The notes under the pieces: generated by a model
The model's input: the letters and a program-made list of their open reading frames with translations, nothing else
Told to the model about the DNA's origin: nothing
Databases searched by the model: none
Shown: in pieces, positions 56,760 through 64,000 of the stretch
How the letters are laid out: every line of letters starts with the position of its first letter
Position numbering within the stretch: position 1 is the first letter of the stretch
NCBI RefSeq assembly: GCF_000716785.1
Contig: NZ_JNYY01000026.1
Span: 1-64,000, forward strand
DNA from: Amycolatopsis vancoresmycina
GTDB lineage: Bacteria; Actinomycetota; Actinomycetes; Mycobacteriales; Pseudonocardiaceae
Reading direction: 5' to 3'
Length of the DNA stretch: 64,000 nucleotides
Position numbers and translations under genes: made by a program

Positions 56760-57904
56760 AGCGCGTCGCGGTCGTCGGCGCGTCGCTCGCCGGGGTCCGC
56801 GCGGCGCAGGAGCTGCGCGCGCAGGGGTACGACGGCGGCATCGTGCTGATCGGCGCGGAGGCGCACCTGCCCTACGACCGGCCGCCGCTGTCCAAGGGCT
56901 TCCTCGCCGGGACGGCGTCGCGCGAGTCGCTGGACCTGCTCGACACCGGTGACCTGGCGTCCCTGGCCCTCGATTTCCGGCTCGGGGTGGCGGCCACGGC
57001 CCTGGACCCGGCCGAGCGGCGCGTGCGGCTGTCGGACGGCACATCGGTGCACGCGGACGGCGTGGTGATCGCCACCGGCGGCCGCGCGCGGACGCTGCCG
57101 GGCTTCGAGGGCGCTCACGTGTTGCGGACGGTCGACGACGCTCTTGCGTTGCGCGCTGCTTTGGTCCCCGGGGTCCGCGTGGCCGTCGTCGGGGCCGGGT
57201 TCATCGGGGCCGAGGTGGCTTCGACCTGCCGTTCGCTGGGTCTCGACGTGGTCGTCCTGGAGGCGTTGGACGCACCTTTGGCGCCGGTGCTGGGCCCCTC
57301 GCTGGCCGCGGTTTGCGCCCGGCTGCACCTCGACCACGGCACGGACCTGCGCTGCGGCGTCCAGGTGACGGGCATTTCCCCGGCGGGCGTCTCGCTGGCG
57401 TCCGGTTCGGTGGTCCCGGCCGACGTGGTCGTGACGGGTGTCGGGATGACGCCGTCGACGGAGTGGCTGGCGGGGTCCGGTTTGAGGGTCGGCAACGGCG
57501 TGCACACGGACGAGGGTCTGGTCACCGAGCTGCCGTCGGTGGTCGCGGTGGGCGACGTGGCCCGCTACGGCGGACGGCGGCACGAGCACTGGACGAACGC
57601 GTCGGAGCAGGCCCCGGTCGCGGTGGCCAACCTGCTGGCCGGGCACACCGCACGGACGTACACGCCGAGCGGATACGTGTGGTCGGACCAGTATTCGGGC
57701 ACGTTGCAGCTGGCCGGCCACCCCCGCCCGGACGACACAGTGTCGTTCGTCGACGGCGACCCATCGGCGGCCTCGTTCGTGGCGACGTTCTCACGGGACG
57801 GCGTCACGGTGGGGGTGTTCGCGTGGAACAACGCCAAGCTGTTCAACCGCCTCCGCCGCCAGGCCCTGCGCCGCCCGGAGTCTCAACCGGCGGTTCAAGG
57901 ATAA
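56756..57904 (+). CDS. NAD(P)H-dependent ferredoxin reductase (BphA4-like)
   Basis: A 382-residue FAD pyridine-nucleotide-disulfide-type reductase. An N-terminal FAD motif (VAVVGASLAGVRAAQELR) is followed by YDRPPLSKGFLAG, a second nucleotide-binding fold (VAVVGAGFIGAEVAS near 140), VAVGDVARY and a C-terminal reductase domain. There is no disulfide, so it belongs to the oxygenase-coupled ferredoxin reductases. It receives electrons from NAD(P)H and passes them to the coupled Rieske ferredoxin, and thus probably to GbcA. Confidence 0.92.
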   Translation: MKRVAVVGASLAGVRAAQELRAQGYDGGIVLIGAEAHLPYDRPPLSKGFLAGTASRESLDLLDTGDLASLALDFRLGVAATALDPAERRVRLSDGTSVHADGVVIATGGRARTLPGFEGAHVLRTVDDALALRAALVPGVRVAVVGAGFIGAEVASTCRSLGLDVVVLEALDAPLAPVLGPSLAAVCARLHLDHGTDLRCGVQVTGISPAGVSLASGSVVPADVVVTGVGMTPSTEWLAGSGLRVGNGVHTDEGLVTELPSVVAVGDVARYGGRRHEHWTNASEQAPVAVANLLAGHTARTYTPSGYVWSDQYSGTLQLAGHPRPDDTVSFVDGDPSAASFVATFSRDGVTVGVFAWNNAKLFNRLRRQALRRPESQPAVQG

Positions 57905-57915
57905 GCTTCAGGGGC

Positions 57916-58413
57916 ATGGAGCTGAGTCTTGACGAACTGCGGGTGCTGACGAGCTGGGCGGCGGCCTGCGCGGCCCGGGTCCTGCCGTTGATCCCGGACG
58001 ACCCCCGCCCGGCAGCGGCGATCGCGGCGGCCCGGGAGTTCGCGTCGGGAGGCCCCCGAACACGCGGCTTGCGCGCGGCGGCCTGGGAGGCGTTGGCGGC
58101 GGCGGGTTCAGCTTCCACCCCGGCGGCGTCGGCGGCGGCCCGCGCCGCGGTGGGTGCGGCCGGGGCGGCGTACCTGCATCCGTTGGCGTCGCCGCACCAG
58201 GTGAAGCACATCGTGGGCCCGGCCCAGCAGGCGGCGTTGGCGTGCGAGCTGGCGGGCGGTTCCGCGGAGGCGGAGCTCGAGTGGGCGCTGTCGCAGGCTC
58301 CTGAGGGGGTGCGGGAGACATTGCGGAGGTTCCCGCCAGGCAGGCCGGGCAAGACCCGCCTGGGTGAACTGCACCGCCGGCTGGAAACCGCCCTTCGATC
58401 GGCTCAAGGCTGA
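57916..58413 (+). CDS. Imm5-like putative immunity protein
   Basis: A 165-residue Ala-rich helical protein. RVLPLIPDDPRPAAAIAAAREFASG, then RAAVGAAGAAYLHPL and HIVGPAQQAALACELAGG, fit the Imm-5-like domain family annotated as putative immunity proteins. These proteins usually accompany polymorphic toxins, but no toxin gene lies nearby. The domain is also common as an orphan in actinobacteria, so the name describes the family more than a proven role. It starts 11 bp after the reductase gene and may be co-transcribed with it by read-through. Confidence 0.65.
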   Translation: MELSLDELRVLTSWAAACAARVLPLIPDDPRPAAAIAAAREFASGGPRTRGLRAAAWEALAAAGSASTPAASAAARAAVGAAGAAYLHPLASPHQVKHIVGPAQQAALACELAGGSAEAELEWALSQAPEGVRETLRRFPPGRPGKTRLGELHRRLETALRSAQG

Positions 58414-58414
58414 C

Positions 58415-59275
58415 CTACGCGGCCTTCTTGTCCCGCAGCATGGTGCGAACCGTGCGCACGACGTTGTCGATGCCCGAAGGCGGCAGCCTGAGCTGCTGGT
58501 CGGGGTGGCGCTCGTCGGAGATGCCGAAGACGATCCTTGTCCGATCCCCGCTGGCGACGACCAGCTGAAACTCGTGCAGCAACACCTTCTCGAACCAGAG
58601 GCCGCCGTCGTCTTCCGCGGGCAGGTCGCTGCCGTCGCTGACCGCCGTCAAGACCGCGACGACGTCCGCGTAGTGGTACTCGTGGGTCTCCTCCTGGAAC
58701 AACCCGGCAACGCGCAGGTCGATCACGCACCGGTACAGGGCCAGGTGATAGTCGGTCGGGCAGAGCACGAGGACGGCGTACCGGGAGAACCGCCAGACGC
58801 CGTCACCACCCAGCGTTGCGCGGGACGTCGGAACCGGGCCGGTGACGACGAGCGGATCCCGCGGCGCCGCACCGAGCCCGGCGTCGGCCAGCGGGTCCCA
58901 GTCCACCGGCGCCAGTTCGAGGTCCTCGGCGGTCAGGTCGAGCCGCTCCAGGGCACGCCGGCGGACCTTGGCGAGTTCGTGGTCGCGGATCTTGTCGATG
59001 ATCGCGTCCCGCGGCTTGGGCAGCGCCGCCTCGCAGGCGTCGCGGTACGCCTCGTACAGCGGGAGGCCGCGCGCCAAGCCGACACCGCCGAGGGCGATCA
59101 CGGCGATTCCGAGCAGCCAAGGACCGGCCACGGTGAGCAGCACGCCCACCACGATCACCGCCGCCCCACCACCGGCATACAGCCAGATGCGCGCCCGCTC
59201 CTGCGCGCTCGGCATCCGGGCGAAGTACCGGTCGACGATCTCCCGGCGGTCGTCGGCGGCCTCGGACAGCGTCAT
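58415..59275 (-). CDS. Hypothetical two-helix membrane protein
   Basis: A 286-residue protein. A charged N-terminal segment (ADDRREIVDRYFARMPSAQERARIW) is followed by two closely spaced hydrophobic helices (about residues 32-75) and a ~200-residue soluble region with alternating helices and strands (FSRYAVLVLCPTDYHLALYRCVIDL, HEYHYADVVAVLTAV). No known family was recognised. The ATG at 59275 overlaps the upstream gene's stop (ATGA). It forms a coupled pair with the NVVQAG protein, so the two products probably act together. Confidence 0.7.
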   Translation of the reverse strand: MTLSEAADDRREIVDRYFARMPSAQERARIWLYAGGGAAVIVVGVLLTVAGPWLLGIAVIALGGVGLARGLPLYEAYRDACEAALPKPRDAIIDKIRDHELAKVRRRALERLDLTAEDLELAPVDWDPLADAGLGAAPRDPLVVTGPVPTSRATLGGDGVWRFSRYAVLVLCPTDYHLALYRCVIDLRVAGLFQEETHEYHYADVVAVLTAVSDGSDLPAEDDGGLWFEKVLLHEFQLVVASGDRTRIVFGISDERHPDQQLRLPPSGIDNVVRTVRTMLRDKKAA

Positions 59276-59817
59276 CGTCCGGTCTCCCATCCCCGCTTCG
59301 CGGCGGCGAGCAGCTGCCACACCCGGTTCTCCGGGGCGCTGACGTGGTCGAGGATCCGCCTGACCTGCCCGGGATCCGCGGCGGCCACGAGCGCCGGCAC
59401 GAGGTCGGGCACGGTGCCGCCCTGCTGCCAGCCCCGGCCCCGGTCTTCTTCGATCAGCAGCAGGAGGATCCGTGCATGCGGGAGCAGCATGACCCGGCGG
59501 AGGCTGTCGCGGACGGCGGTCAGCTCGTCGTTCGACCTGACCCGGTGCGGCCGCCGGCCGCGCAGGAGCGCAAGGGCGAAAAGGAAGTCCAGCTCGGGAT
59601 CCGCCGTCGCCCGGCGCGCCTGCCCGAGCTGCGCCACGGCCGTCTCGTAGTCCTTGCGGCCCAGGGCGCGGACCCCTTCGGCCAGGTAGTCGGGCTCGGT
59701 GGTCCCGTGGTGGTGCACCTCGCCCAGGTACACGTCCCCGACGCGGCCGGCCTGGACGACGTTGCCGTGCACGGTCCCGCTCACTGTGTTGCGGGTGGTC
59801 TCCCCGGGCTCTTCCAT
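59272..59817 (-). CDS. Protein with N-terminal NVVQAG tag and TPR-like repeats
   Basis: A 181-residue protein. The segment TVHGNVVQAGRVGDVYLGEV near residues 15-34 resembles the short VxGNVVQAGxVxGDVxF tag that precedes many actinobacterial signalling, NACHT/WD40 and conflict-type proteins. The remainder is helical with TPR-like spacing (LAEGVRALGRKDYETAVAQL, ELDFLFALALLRGRRPHRV). No catalytic residues are visible. It is translationally coupled to the two-helix membrane protein downstream and lies 85 bp after the coiled-coil gene. The function is unknown; regulator or adaptor is the natural guess. Confidence 0.7.
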   Translation of the reverse strand: MEEPGETTRNTVSGTVHGNVVQAGRVGDVYLGEVHHHGTTEPDYLAEGVRALGRKDYETAVAQLGQARRATADPELDFLFALALLRGRRPHRVRSNDELTAVRDSLRRVMLLPHARILLLLIEEDRGRGWQQGGTVPDLVPALVAAADPGQVRRILDHVSAPENRVWQLLAAAKRGWETGR

Positions 59818-59902
59818 GGCCCTACAGTCGCCGTGGCACCCGGCGATGTTCCGTGGCCGGCCAGGCGACACCCAGATTCAGCCGATCGGCCGAACGGGAG
59901 CG

Positions 59903-60877
59903 TCAAAGCGCGAGTTCGTCCAAATCGGACTCCAGCCGAGCCCGCCAGGTCCACCGCCGGTCGGTCGGGTCCGCCTCCTCCGCAGGCGGCGGCCCCAACG
60001 GCAACGCCTGATCCGTCACCCCGAACGTCACCCGGTACGCCAGCACCGACGCCGCCGTGCGGATCCATGCGTCGCCCGATGTTCCCGATGGTGGGGCCAC
60101 TCCCAACGCGTTCCCGAACCACATCGGCAGCAACGCGCTGGCCCCCAAAGCGTCCGTGATCCGCGTCCGCAGCCGGACCTGCAGGTCGTGCCACGCCCGC
60201 TCGGCGCGCTCCAGCTGCGGGACCACCCTGGCCTCGACCGCGTCCGCCTCGCGCAACGCCAGCCGCGCCTGGTCGGCCGCCGAGACCGCCGCCGGGATCT
60301 CCTCGTCCAGCAACGTCCGGCGGCGGGTCGATGATGCCCGCAACGACGACTCCGCGTCGCCTCGGGCGCGGGACCCTCGGTCCGTCGATGCCAGGACGCG
60401 CACCACCTCCAGCAGGTCCGCGTCACACCGCGAAAGCGCTCCGCGCACCGCGTCCAGGTGCGCGATCTCCTCCGCGTACCGGGCCCGCTGCTCCTTCGTC
60501 ACCAGCTCCTTGTGCAGGTCGTCCCACCGCGCCGCCTCGGCCGCGAGTGCGCGCGTCTCCGTGCCGACGTCGTCGAGGTCCGCCTGCGGTACCCCGTCGG
60601 CGACGCGGACCGCGCGCTCCAAGACCCGGACCTGCTGCTGCAGCCGCTCCAGCTGCCTGCCGAGGCGGTCGATCCGGTCGTCCTGGGGGTCCGGGCCGCC
60701 GCGCTCGAGCCGCTCCGCCAGGTCGGCGACGTCCTGGCCCAGGCGGTCGTCGGCGGCGCGCAGCCCGTCCACCGCCGCGAACAGCTCGTCGAGGTCGCGG
60801 CGCGCCGGATCCACCGGCTCGGCGTACTCCTGCGAGAACTCCGGGTCGTCGCCGTAGGTCGCGTAGCCGTGGCTCAC
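59903..60877 (-). CDS. Coiled-coil hypothetical protein
   Basis: A 324-residue, strongly acidic and helical protein. Residues ~25-230 show heptad-like spacing of Leu, Val and Ala (DLDELFAAVDGLRAADDRLG, RLGRQLERLQQQVRVLERAV), typical of a long coiled coil. A globular C-terminus (PMWFGNALGVAPPSGTSGDAWI) follows. The GTG at 60877 overlaps the stop of the upstream membrane-protein gene (GTGA). No enzyme family was recognised. It probably forms a cytoplasmic scaffold with its membrane partner. Confidence 0.7.
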   Translation of the reverse strand: MSHGYATYGDDPEFSQEYAEPVDPARRDLDELFAAVDGLRAADDRLGQDVADLAERLERGGPDPQDDRIDRLGRQLERLQQQVRVLERAVRVADGVPQADLDDVGTETRALAAEAARWDDLHKELVTKEQRARYAEEIAHLDAVRGALSRCDADLLEVVRVLASTDRGSRARGDAESSLRASSTRRRTLLDEEIPAAVSAADQARLALREADAVEARVVPQLERAERAWHDLQVRLRTRITDALGASALLPMWFGNALGVAPPSGTSGDAWIRTAASVLAYRVTFGVTDQALPLGPPPAEEADPTDRRWTWRARLESDLDELAL

Positions 60878-61422
60878 GGGATCCGGCTTTCCCGCCACAG
60901 CAGCGCGATCGTGCCCGCGGCGCCCAGCGCCGCCAGGATCGTGCAGACCACCGCCCCGGACCACGGGATCAGCGCGAGCACCAGTACCAAAGCCGTGAGG
61001 CTGCCCGTCCACGCCGCCCGCGTCCGCTCGCGGATCACCGCGCCCGAGCGGCGGACCGGGGCGAAGCCGATCCACGCCCCCGCGCCGAACAACGGCACCA
61101 GCAGGAGCAGCCACACCGGCGAGCGCACCTCGAACAGCACCAGCGCCCCGGCGACCAGCGGTACCAGCACGGGCGCGGCCGCGAACCAGACGACCGCGCG
61201 CTGCGTGGCCGCGTGCCGGGACTCGAGTTCGGCGTCGGCGAGCCGGCGCCTGGCCTCGTCGAAGGCCACCTCCGCGTCGAGCAGCCGGTGGGCCGTCGCC
61301 ACCAGCTCGTCCATCGCCTCGACGTCGCCGGGCGGGGTCGCGAGCCCGTCCCGCAGGTCCTGCTTGAGCCGGGCGACGCGCCCCTGCGCCAGGTCGCGGT
61401 CGTGCTGCGCCGGAGTCGTCAC
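60874..61422 (-). CDS. Hypothetical four-helix membrane protein with coiled-coil N-terminus
   Basis: A 182-residue protein: about 75 residues of charged helix (LLDAEVAFDEARRRLADAEL), then four hydrophobic segments in two hairpins (about 78-98, 100-120, 136-155 and 158-175) separated by an Arg-rich loop. No family was recognised. It is translationally coupled to the coiled-coil gene and is the first of four same-strand genes at 61422-58415. The GTG at 61422 is the only good start. Confidence 0.7.
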   Translation of the reverse strand: MTTPAQHDRDLAQGRVARLKQDLRDGLATPPGDVEAMDELVATAHRLLDAEVAFDEARRRLADAELESRHAATQRAVVWFAAAPVLVPLVAGALVLFEVRSPVWLLLLVPLFGAGAWIGFAPVRRSGAVIRERTRAAWTGSLTALVLVLALIPWSGAVVCTILAALGAAGTIALLWRESRIP

Positions 61423-61477
61423 ACGACCACTTTAGGTGCCGCCGCCGTCACCACCGGCCAACGCGGCCGGTGAGTCG

Positions 61478-62659
61478 TCAGAGGTCGCCGAGGGCGGTGA
61501 CTGGCGACTCCACGCAGTCGGCGACGAACCGCAGGAACCCGCCGGCCGTGCCGCCGTCGCAGACGCGGTGGTCGAAGGCCAGCGTCAGCTCGCAGACCTT
61601 CCGGGCCACCAGGGCACCGTCGACCACCCACGGCCGGTCGATGATCCGGCCGATGCCGAGGATCGCCGCCTCGGGGTGGTTGATGATCGCGGCCGAGCCG
61701 TCGACGCCGAAGACGCCGTAGTTGTTGACGGTGAAGGTGCCGCCGGTGAGGTCCGCGGGCGCGAGCTTGCCGTCCCGGGCGGTGCGCGCGCGGTCGCCGA
61801 TCGCCGCCGACAGGTCCCGCGTCGACAGCGCCCCGGCGTCCCGCACGACCGGCACGACCAGGCCGCGGTCGGTCTGCGCGGCGAAACCCAGGTGGATCTC
61901 GTCCAGCAGCACGATCTCGTCGCCCTCGACCCGCGAGTTCAGCTCCGGGTACTTCTTCAGCCCCGCGACGGCGAACCGCGCGATCAGCCCGAGCAGGCTG
62001 ACCGGCCGATCGGACCGGGCGTTCAGCTCGGCCCGCGCGGCGACCAGCCCGGTCGCGTCGACGTCGACCCAGACGGTGGCCTCGGGGATCTCGCGCCGGG
62101 ACGTCGTCAGCTTGTCGGCGACGGCCTTGCGCACCCCGGTGAGCGGGATCCGCCTGCCCGGCGCGGCGGTCTTCTTCAGCGCCCCTTCGACGTCGGCGCG
62201 GCGGATGATGCCGTCCGGCCCACCCGGGGTGAGCTTCGCCAGGTCGATCCCGTTGTCCGCGGCCAGTTTCCGGACGAACGGCGAGATCACGCCCGGCTGC
62301 TGCGGCCGGCTCGGCGGCGTGGCGCTCGCCGGACGCCGGGCGCGCTTGCGCCGGGTGGTGGGCGCGGTGCCGTAGCCGATCAGGACGTTCCCGCTCCCCG
62401 ACGACGTCGTGACGCCGGGCTCGGCGAACCCGCCGACGCTCAGCAGCGGCGCGCCGACCGGCAGCAGCTGCCCCGGCTCGCCATGCAGCGCGGACACCAC
62501 GCCGGCGAACGGCACCGGCACCTCGACCGCCGCCTTCGCCGTCTCGACCTCGACGACGATCTGGTCGACGCCGACGGTGTCGCCGACCTTGACCCGCCAG
62601 TCCACGATCGCCGCCTCGGTCAGGCCTTCGCCGAGGTCCGGCAGCAGGAAGTCAGGCAC
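61478..62659 (-). CDS. bkdC: Branched-chain 2-oxoacid dehydrogenase E2 component
   Basis: A 393-residue dihydrolipoamide acyltransferase. One lipoyl domain (residues ~1-77) carries the lipoyl Lys42 in ETAKAAVEV. A Pro/Ala/Arg-rich linker and a peripheral-subunit-binding domain (VRKLAADNGIDLAKLTPGG) come next. The catalytic domain ends with the CoA-acyltransferase motif FDHRVCDGG (HxxxDG). The complex converts branched-chain 2-oxoacids to acyl-CoA starters for branched fatty acids; pyruvate is a less likely substrate. It overlaps the E1beta stop by 8 bp. Confidence 0.9.
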   Translation of the reverse strand: MPDFLLPDLGEGLTEAAIVDWRVKVGDTVGVDQIVVEVETAKAAVEVPVPFAGVVSALHGEPGQLLPVGAPLLSVGGFAEPGVTTSSGSGNVLIGYGTAPTTRRKRARRPASATPPSRPQQPGVISPFVRKLAADNGIDLAKLTPGGPDGIIRRADVEGALKKTAAPGRRIPLTGVRKAVADKLTTSRREIPEATVWVDVDATGLVAARAELNARSDRPVSLLGLIARFAVAGLKKYPELNSRVEGDEIVLLDEIHLGFAAQTDRGLVVPVVRDAGALSTRDLSAAIGDRARTARDGKLAPADLTGGTFTVNNYGVFGVDGSAAIINHPEAAILGIGRIIDRPWVVDGALVARKVCELTLAFDHRVCDGGTAGGFLRFVADCVESPVTALGDL

Positions 62660-63647
62660 CGGCCACCACCGGCGTGTCGGCCCACTGCAGGCGCGCGATC
62701 GTGTCGAGGATCCGGTCGACGTCGGGCAGCATGTGCCGCTCGAGCTTCGGCGCCGGGTACGGGACGTCGAGCCCGGTGACCCGCAGGACGGGTGCGTGCA
62801 GCTGGTGGAAGCACTGCTCGGTGACGCGCGCGACGACCTCGGCGCCGTAGCCGCCGAAGCCGGCGGCCTCGTGCACGACGACCGCGCGGCCGGTGCGGCG
62901 GACCGACGCCGTGACGGTCTCGTCGTCGAACGGCGACAGCGACCGCAGGTCGACGACCTCGACGTCCCAGCCCTCGTCCTTCGCCGCCTCGGCGGTTTCC
63001 AGCGCGGTGGCGACCATCGGGCCGTACGCGATCAGCGTGACGTCCTTGCCGTGGCGCCGGACCACGGCCCGGTCCATGGCCGCGCCGCTGCGCGTGAAGC
63101 TGACCTCTTCGCTCGACCAGTAGCGGCATTTCGGTTCGAGGAAGACCACCGGGTCCGGCGACTCGATGGCGTCGCGGAGCAGGTCGTAGGCGTCCTGCGC
63201 GGTGCCCGGCGTGACGACGCGCAGGCCCGGCGTGTGCGTGTAGTACGCCTCGCTGGAGTCGCAGTGGTGCTCGACGCCGCCGATGCCGCCGGCGTACGGG
63301 ATCCGGATGACCATCGGCAGTTCCAGCGCGCCGCGCGTGCGGTTGCGCAGCTTCGCGACGTGCGAGGTGATCTGCTCGAACGCGGGGTAGGCGAAGGCGT
63401 CGAACTGCATCTCGACGACCGGGCGGAACCCGCCCATGGCCATCCCGACGGCGAACCCGACGATGCCGGATTCGGCGAGCGGGGTGTCGAAGCAGCGGTC
63501 CTCGCCGAAGTCGGCGGTGATGCCGTCGGTGACGCGGAAGACGCCGCCGAGCGTGCCGACGTCCTCGCCGAACACGAGGACGCGGTCGTCGTCCTTGAGG
63601 GCGTCCCGCAGGGCCGCGTTGAGCGCCTGCGCCATGGTGGTCGTCAT
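62652..63647 (-). CDS. bkdB: Branched-chain 2-oxoacid dehydrogenase E1 beta
   Basis: A 331-residue transketolase-like subunit: VLVFGEDVGTLGGVFRVTDG, FDTPLAESGIVGFAVGMAM, and the C-terminal transketolase domain with GRAVVVHEAAGFGGYGAEV. It pairs with E1alpha to decarboxylate 2-oxoacids on thiamine diphosphate. The ATG at 63647 overlaps the E1alpha stop by one base (TGATG), indicating coupling. Confidence 0.92.
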   Translation of the reverse strand: MTTTMAQALNAALRDALKDDDRVLVFGEDVGTLGGVFRVTDGITADFGEDRCFDTPLAESGIVGFAVGMAMGGFRPVVEMQFDAFAYPAFEQITSHVAKLRNRTRGALELPMVIRIPYAGGIGGVEHHCDSSEAYYTHTPGLRVVTPGTAQDAYDLLRDAIESPDPVVFLEPKCRYWSSEEVSFTRSGAAMDRAVVRRHGKDVTLIAYGPMVATALETAEAAKDEGWDVEVVDLRSLSPFDDETVTASVRRTGRAVVVHEAAGFGGYGAEVVARVTEQCFHQLHAPVLRVTGLDVPYPAPKLERHMLPDVDRILDTIARLQWADTPVVAGA

Positions 63648-64000
63648 CAGGCCTCCAGTTCGGCTTCGAGGGCGGCCCGCTGCCGCTGCAGCTGGCGGGT
63701 CGGTTCGGCGTAGACGTGGTCGAACAGCGACAGCGGGTCGAGCTCGGGCTCGGCGTTCAAGGTGTCGCGGACCGACTGGGCGAACACCTCGGCGTCGGCC
63801 GCGAACCGCTCGATTTCGCTGTCCTGCAGCAGGTTTTCGTTCTTGAGATGGGTTTCGAGCCGCTTGAGCGGGTCTGCTTCGCGCCACTTCGCGACTTCTT
63901 CGGCGTCGCGGTAGCGGGTGGCGTCGTCGGCGTTGGTGTGGGCGTCGATGCGGTAGGTGTGGGCCTCGACGAGCACCGGCCCCTTGCCGTCGCGCGCGTG
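63647..64000 (-). CDS. bkdA: Branched-chain 2-oxoacid dehydrogenase E1 alpha, cut by window edge
   Basis: C-terminal 117 residues of E1alpha. VEAHTYRIDAHTNADDATRY is the conserved segment after the thiamine-diphosphate site; the thiamine-binding GDG motif and the start lie beyond 64000. The final residues (RQRAALEAELEA) precede the coupled E1beta start. The HTNADDATRYR pattern favours the branched-chain over the pyruvate enzyme. Confidence 0.9.
   Translation of the reverse strand, partial: HARDGKGPVLVEAHTYRIDAHTNADDATRYRDAEEVAKWREADPLKRLETHLKNENLLQDSEIERFAADAEVFAQSVRDTLNAEPELDPLSLFDHVYAEPTRQLQRQRAALEAELEA

Overview
High-GC actinobacterial chromosome, most likely Amycolatopsis or a close Pseudonocardiaceae relative. 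The grounds are strong G/C at third codon positions, many GTG and TTG starts, a mycolata-like arabinan/lipoglycan gene neighbourhood, AfsR/SARP, PucR and ECF41 regulators, and families of intergenic palindromes that appear to be dispersed. No rRNA, tRNA or CRISPR array was seen. Apart from the last 26 codons of a transposase at the left edge, I see no mobile DNA.

Layout. 1-6 kb: transposase tail; a TetR/FAD-monooxygenase divergon with two matching operators; an ECF41 sigma factor; a GGDEF-EAL protein; a secreted cyclase. 6-18 kb: an acidic DUF5709 protein, an AfsR/SARP regulator, a MerR/MFS divergon, a secreted GH18 chitinase, a PLP decarboxylase, small enzymes, a PucR regulator and a DUF2975/Xre pair. 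18.9-31.3 kb: envelope glycan cluster (DUF3068 protein, methyltransferase, GT4 glycosyltransferase, HHxxxDG acyltransferase, DUF2613 peptide, polytopic protein, flippase, AftD arabinofuranosyltransferase, second methyltransferase). It matches the mycobacterial Rv0224c-Rv0227c and Rv0236c/Rv0236A genes in content. 31.3-41 kb: a membrane protein with a solute-binding/VWA protein, a lysin-like protein, MocR/AhpD and MFS/MarR divergons, and an HtrA protease.

41.1-57.9 kb is a near-complete choline-to-glycine catabolic island. BetA and BetB make glycine betaine. GbcA, probably served by a Rieske ferredoxin and an FAD reductase, demethylates it to dimethylglycine. DmgO converts that to sarcosine and SoxBDAG to glycine. 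PurU deformylates formyl-tetrahydrofolate. An APC permease probably imports a substrate. A TetR and a GntR regulator sit at divergent promoters with clear operators. 57.9-61.4 kb holds an Imm5-like putative immunity protein facing four unrecognised genes arranged as two translationally coupled pairs. 61.4-64 kb is a branched-chain 2-oxoacid dehydrogenase operon (E1alpha, E1beta, E2) cut by the right edge.

Recurrent patterns: many genes appear leaderless, with a -10 hexamer ending 5-8 nt before the start codon; three convergent pairs share a CTAG at their stops; several intergenic repeat families lie at 3' ends; and a TTACC-N4-GGTA palindrome recurs at three envelope-cluster promoters.
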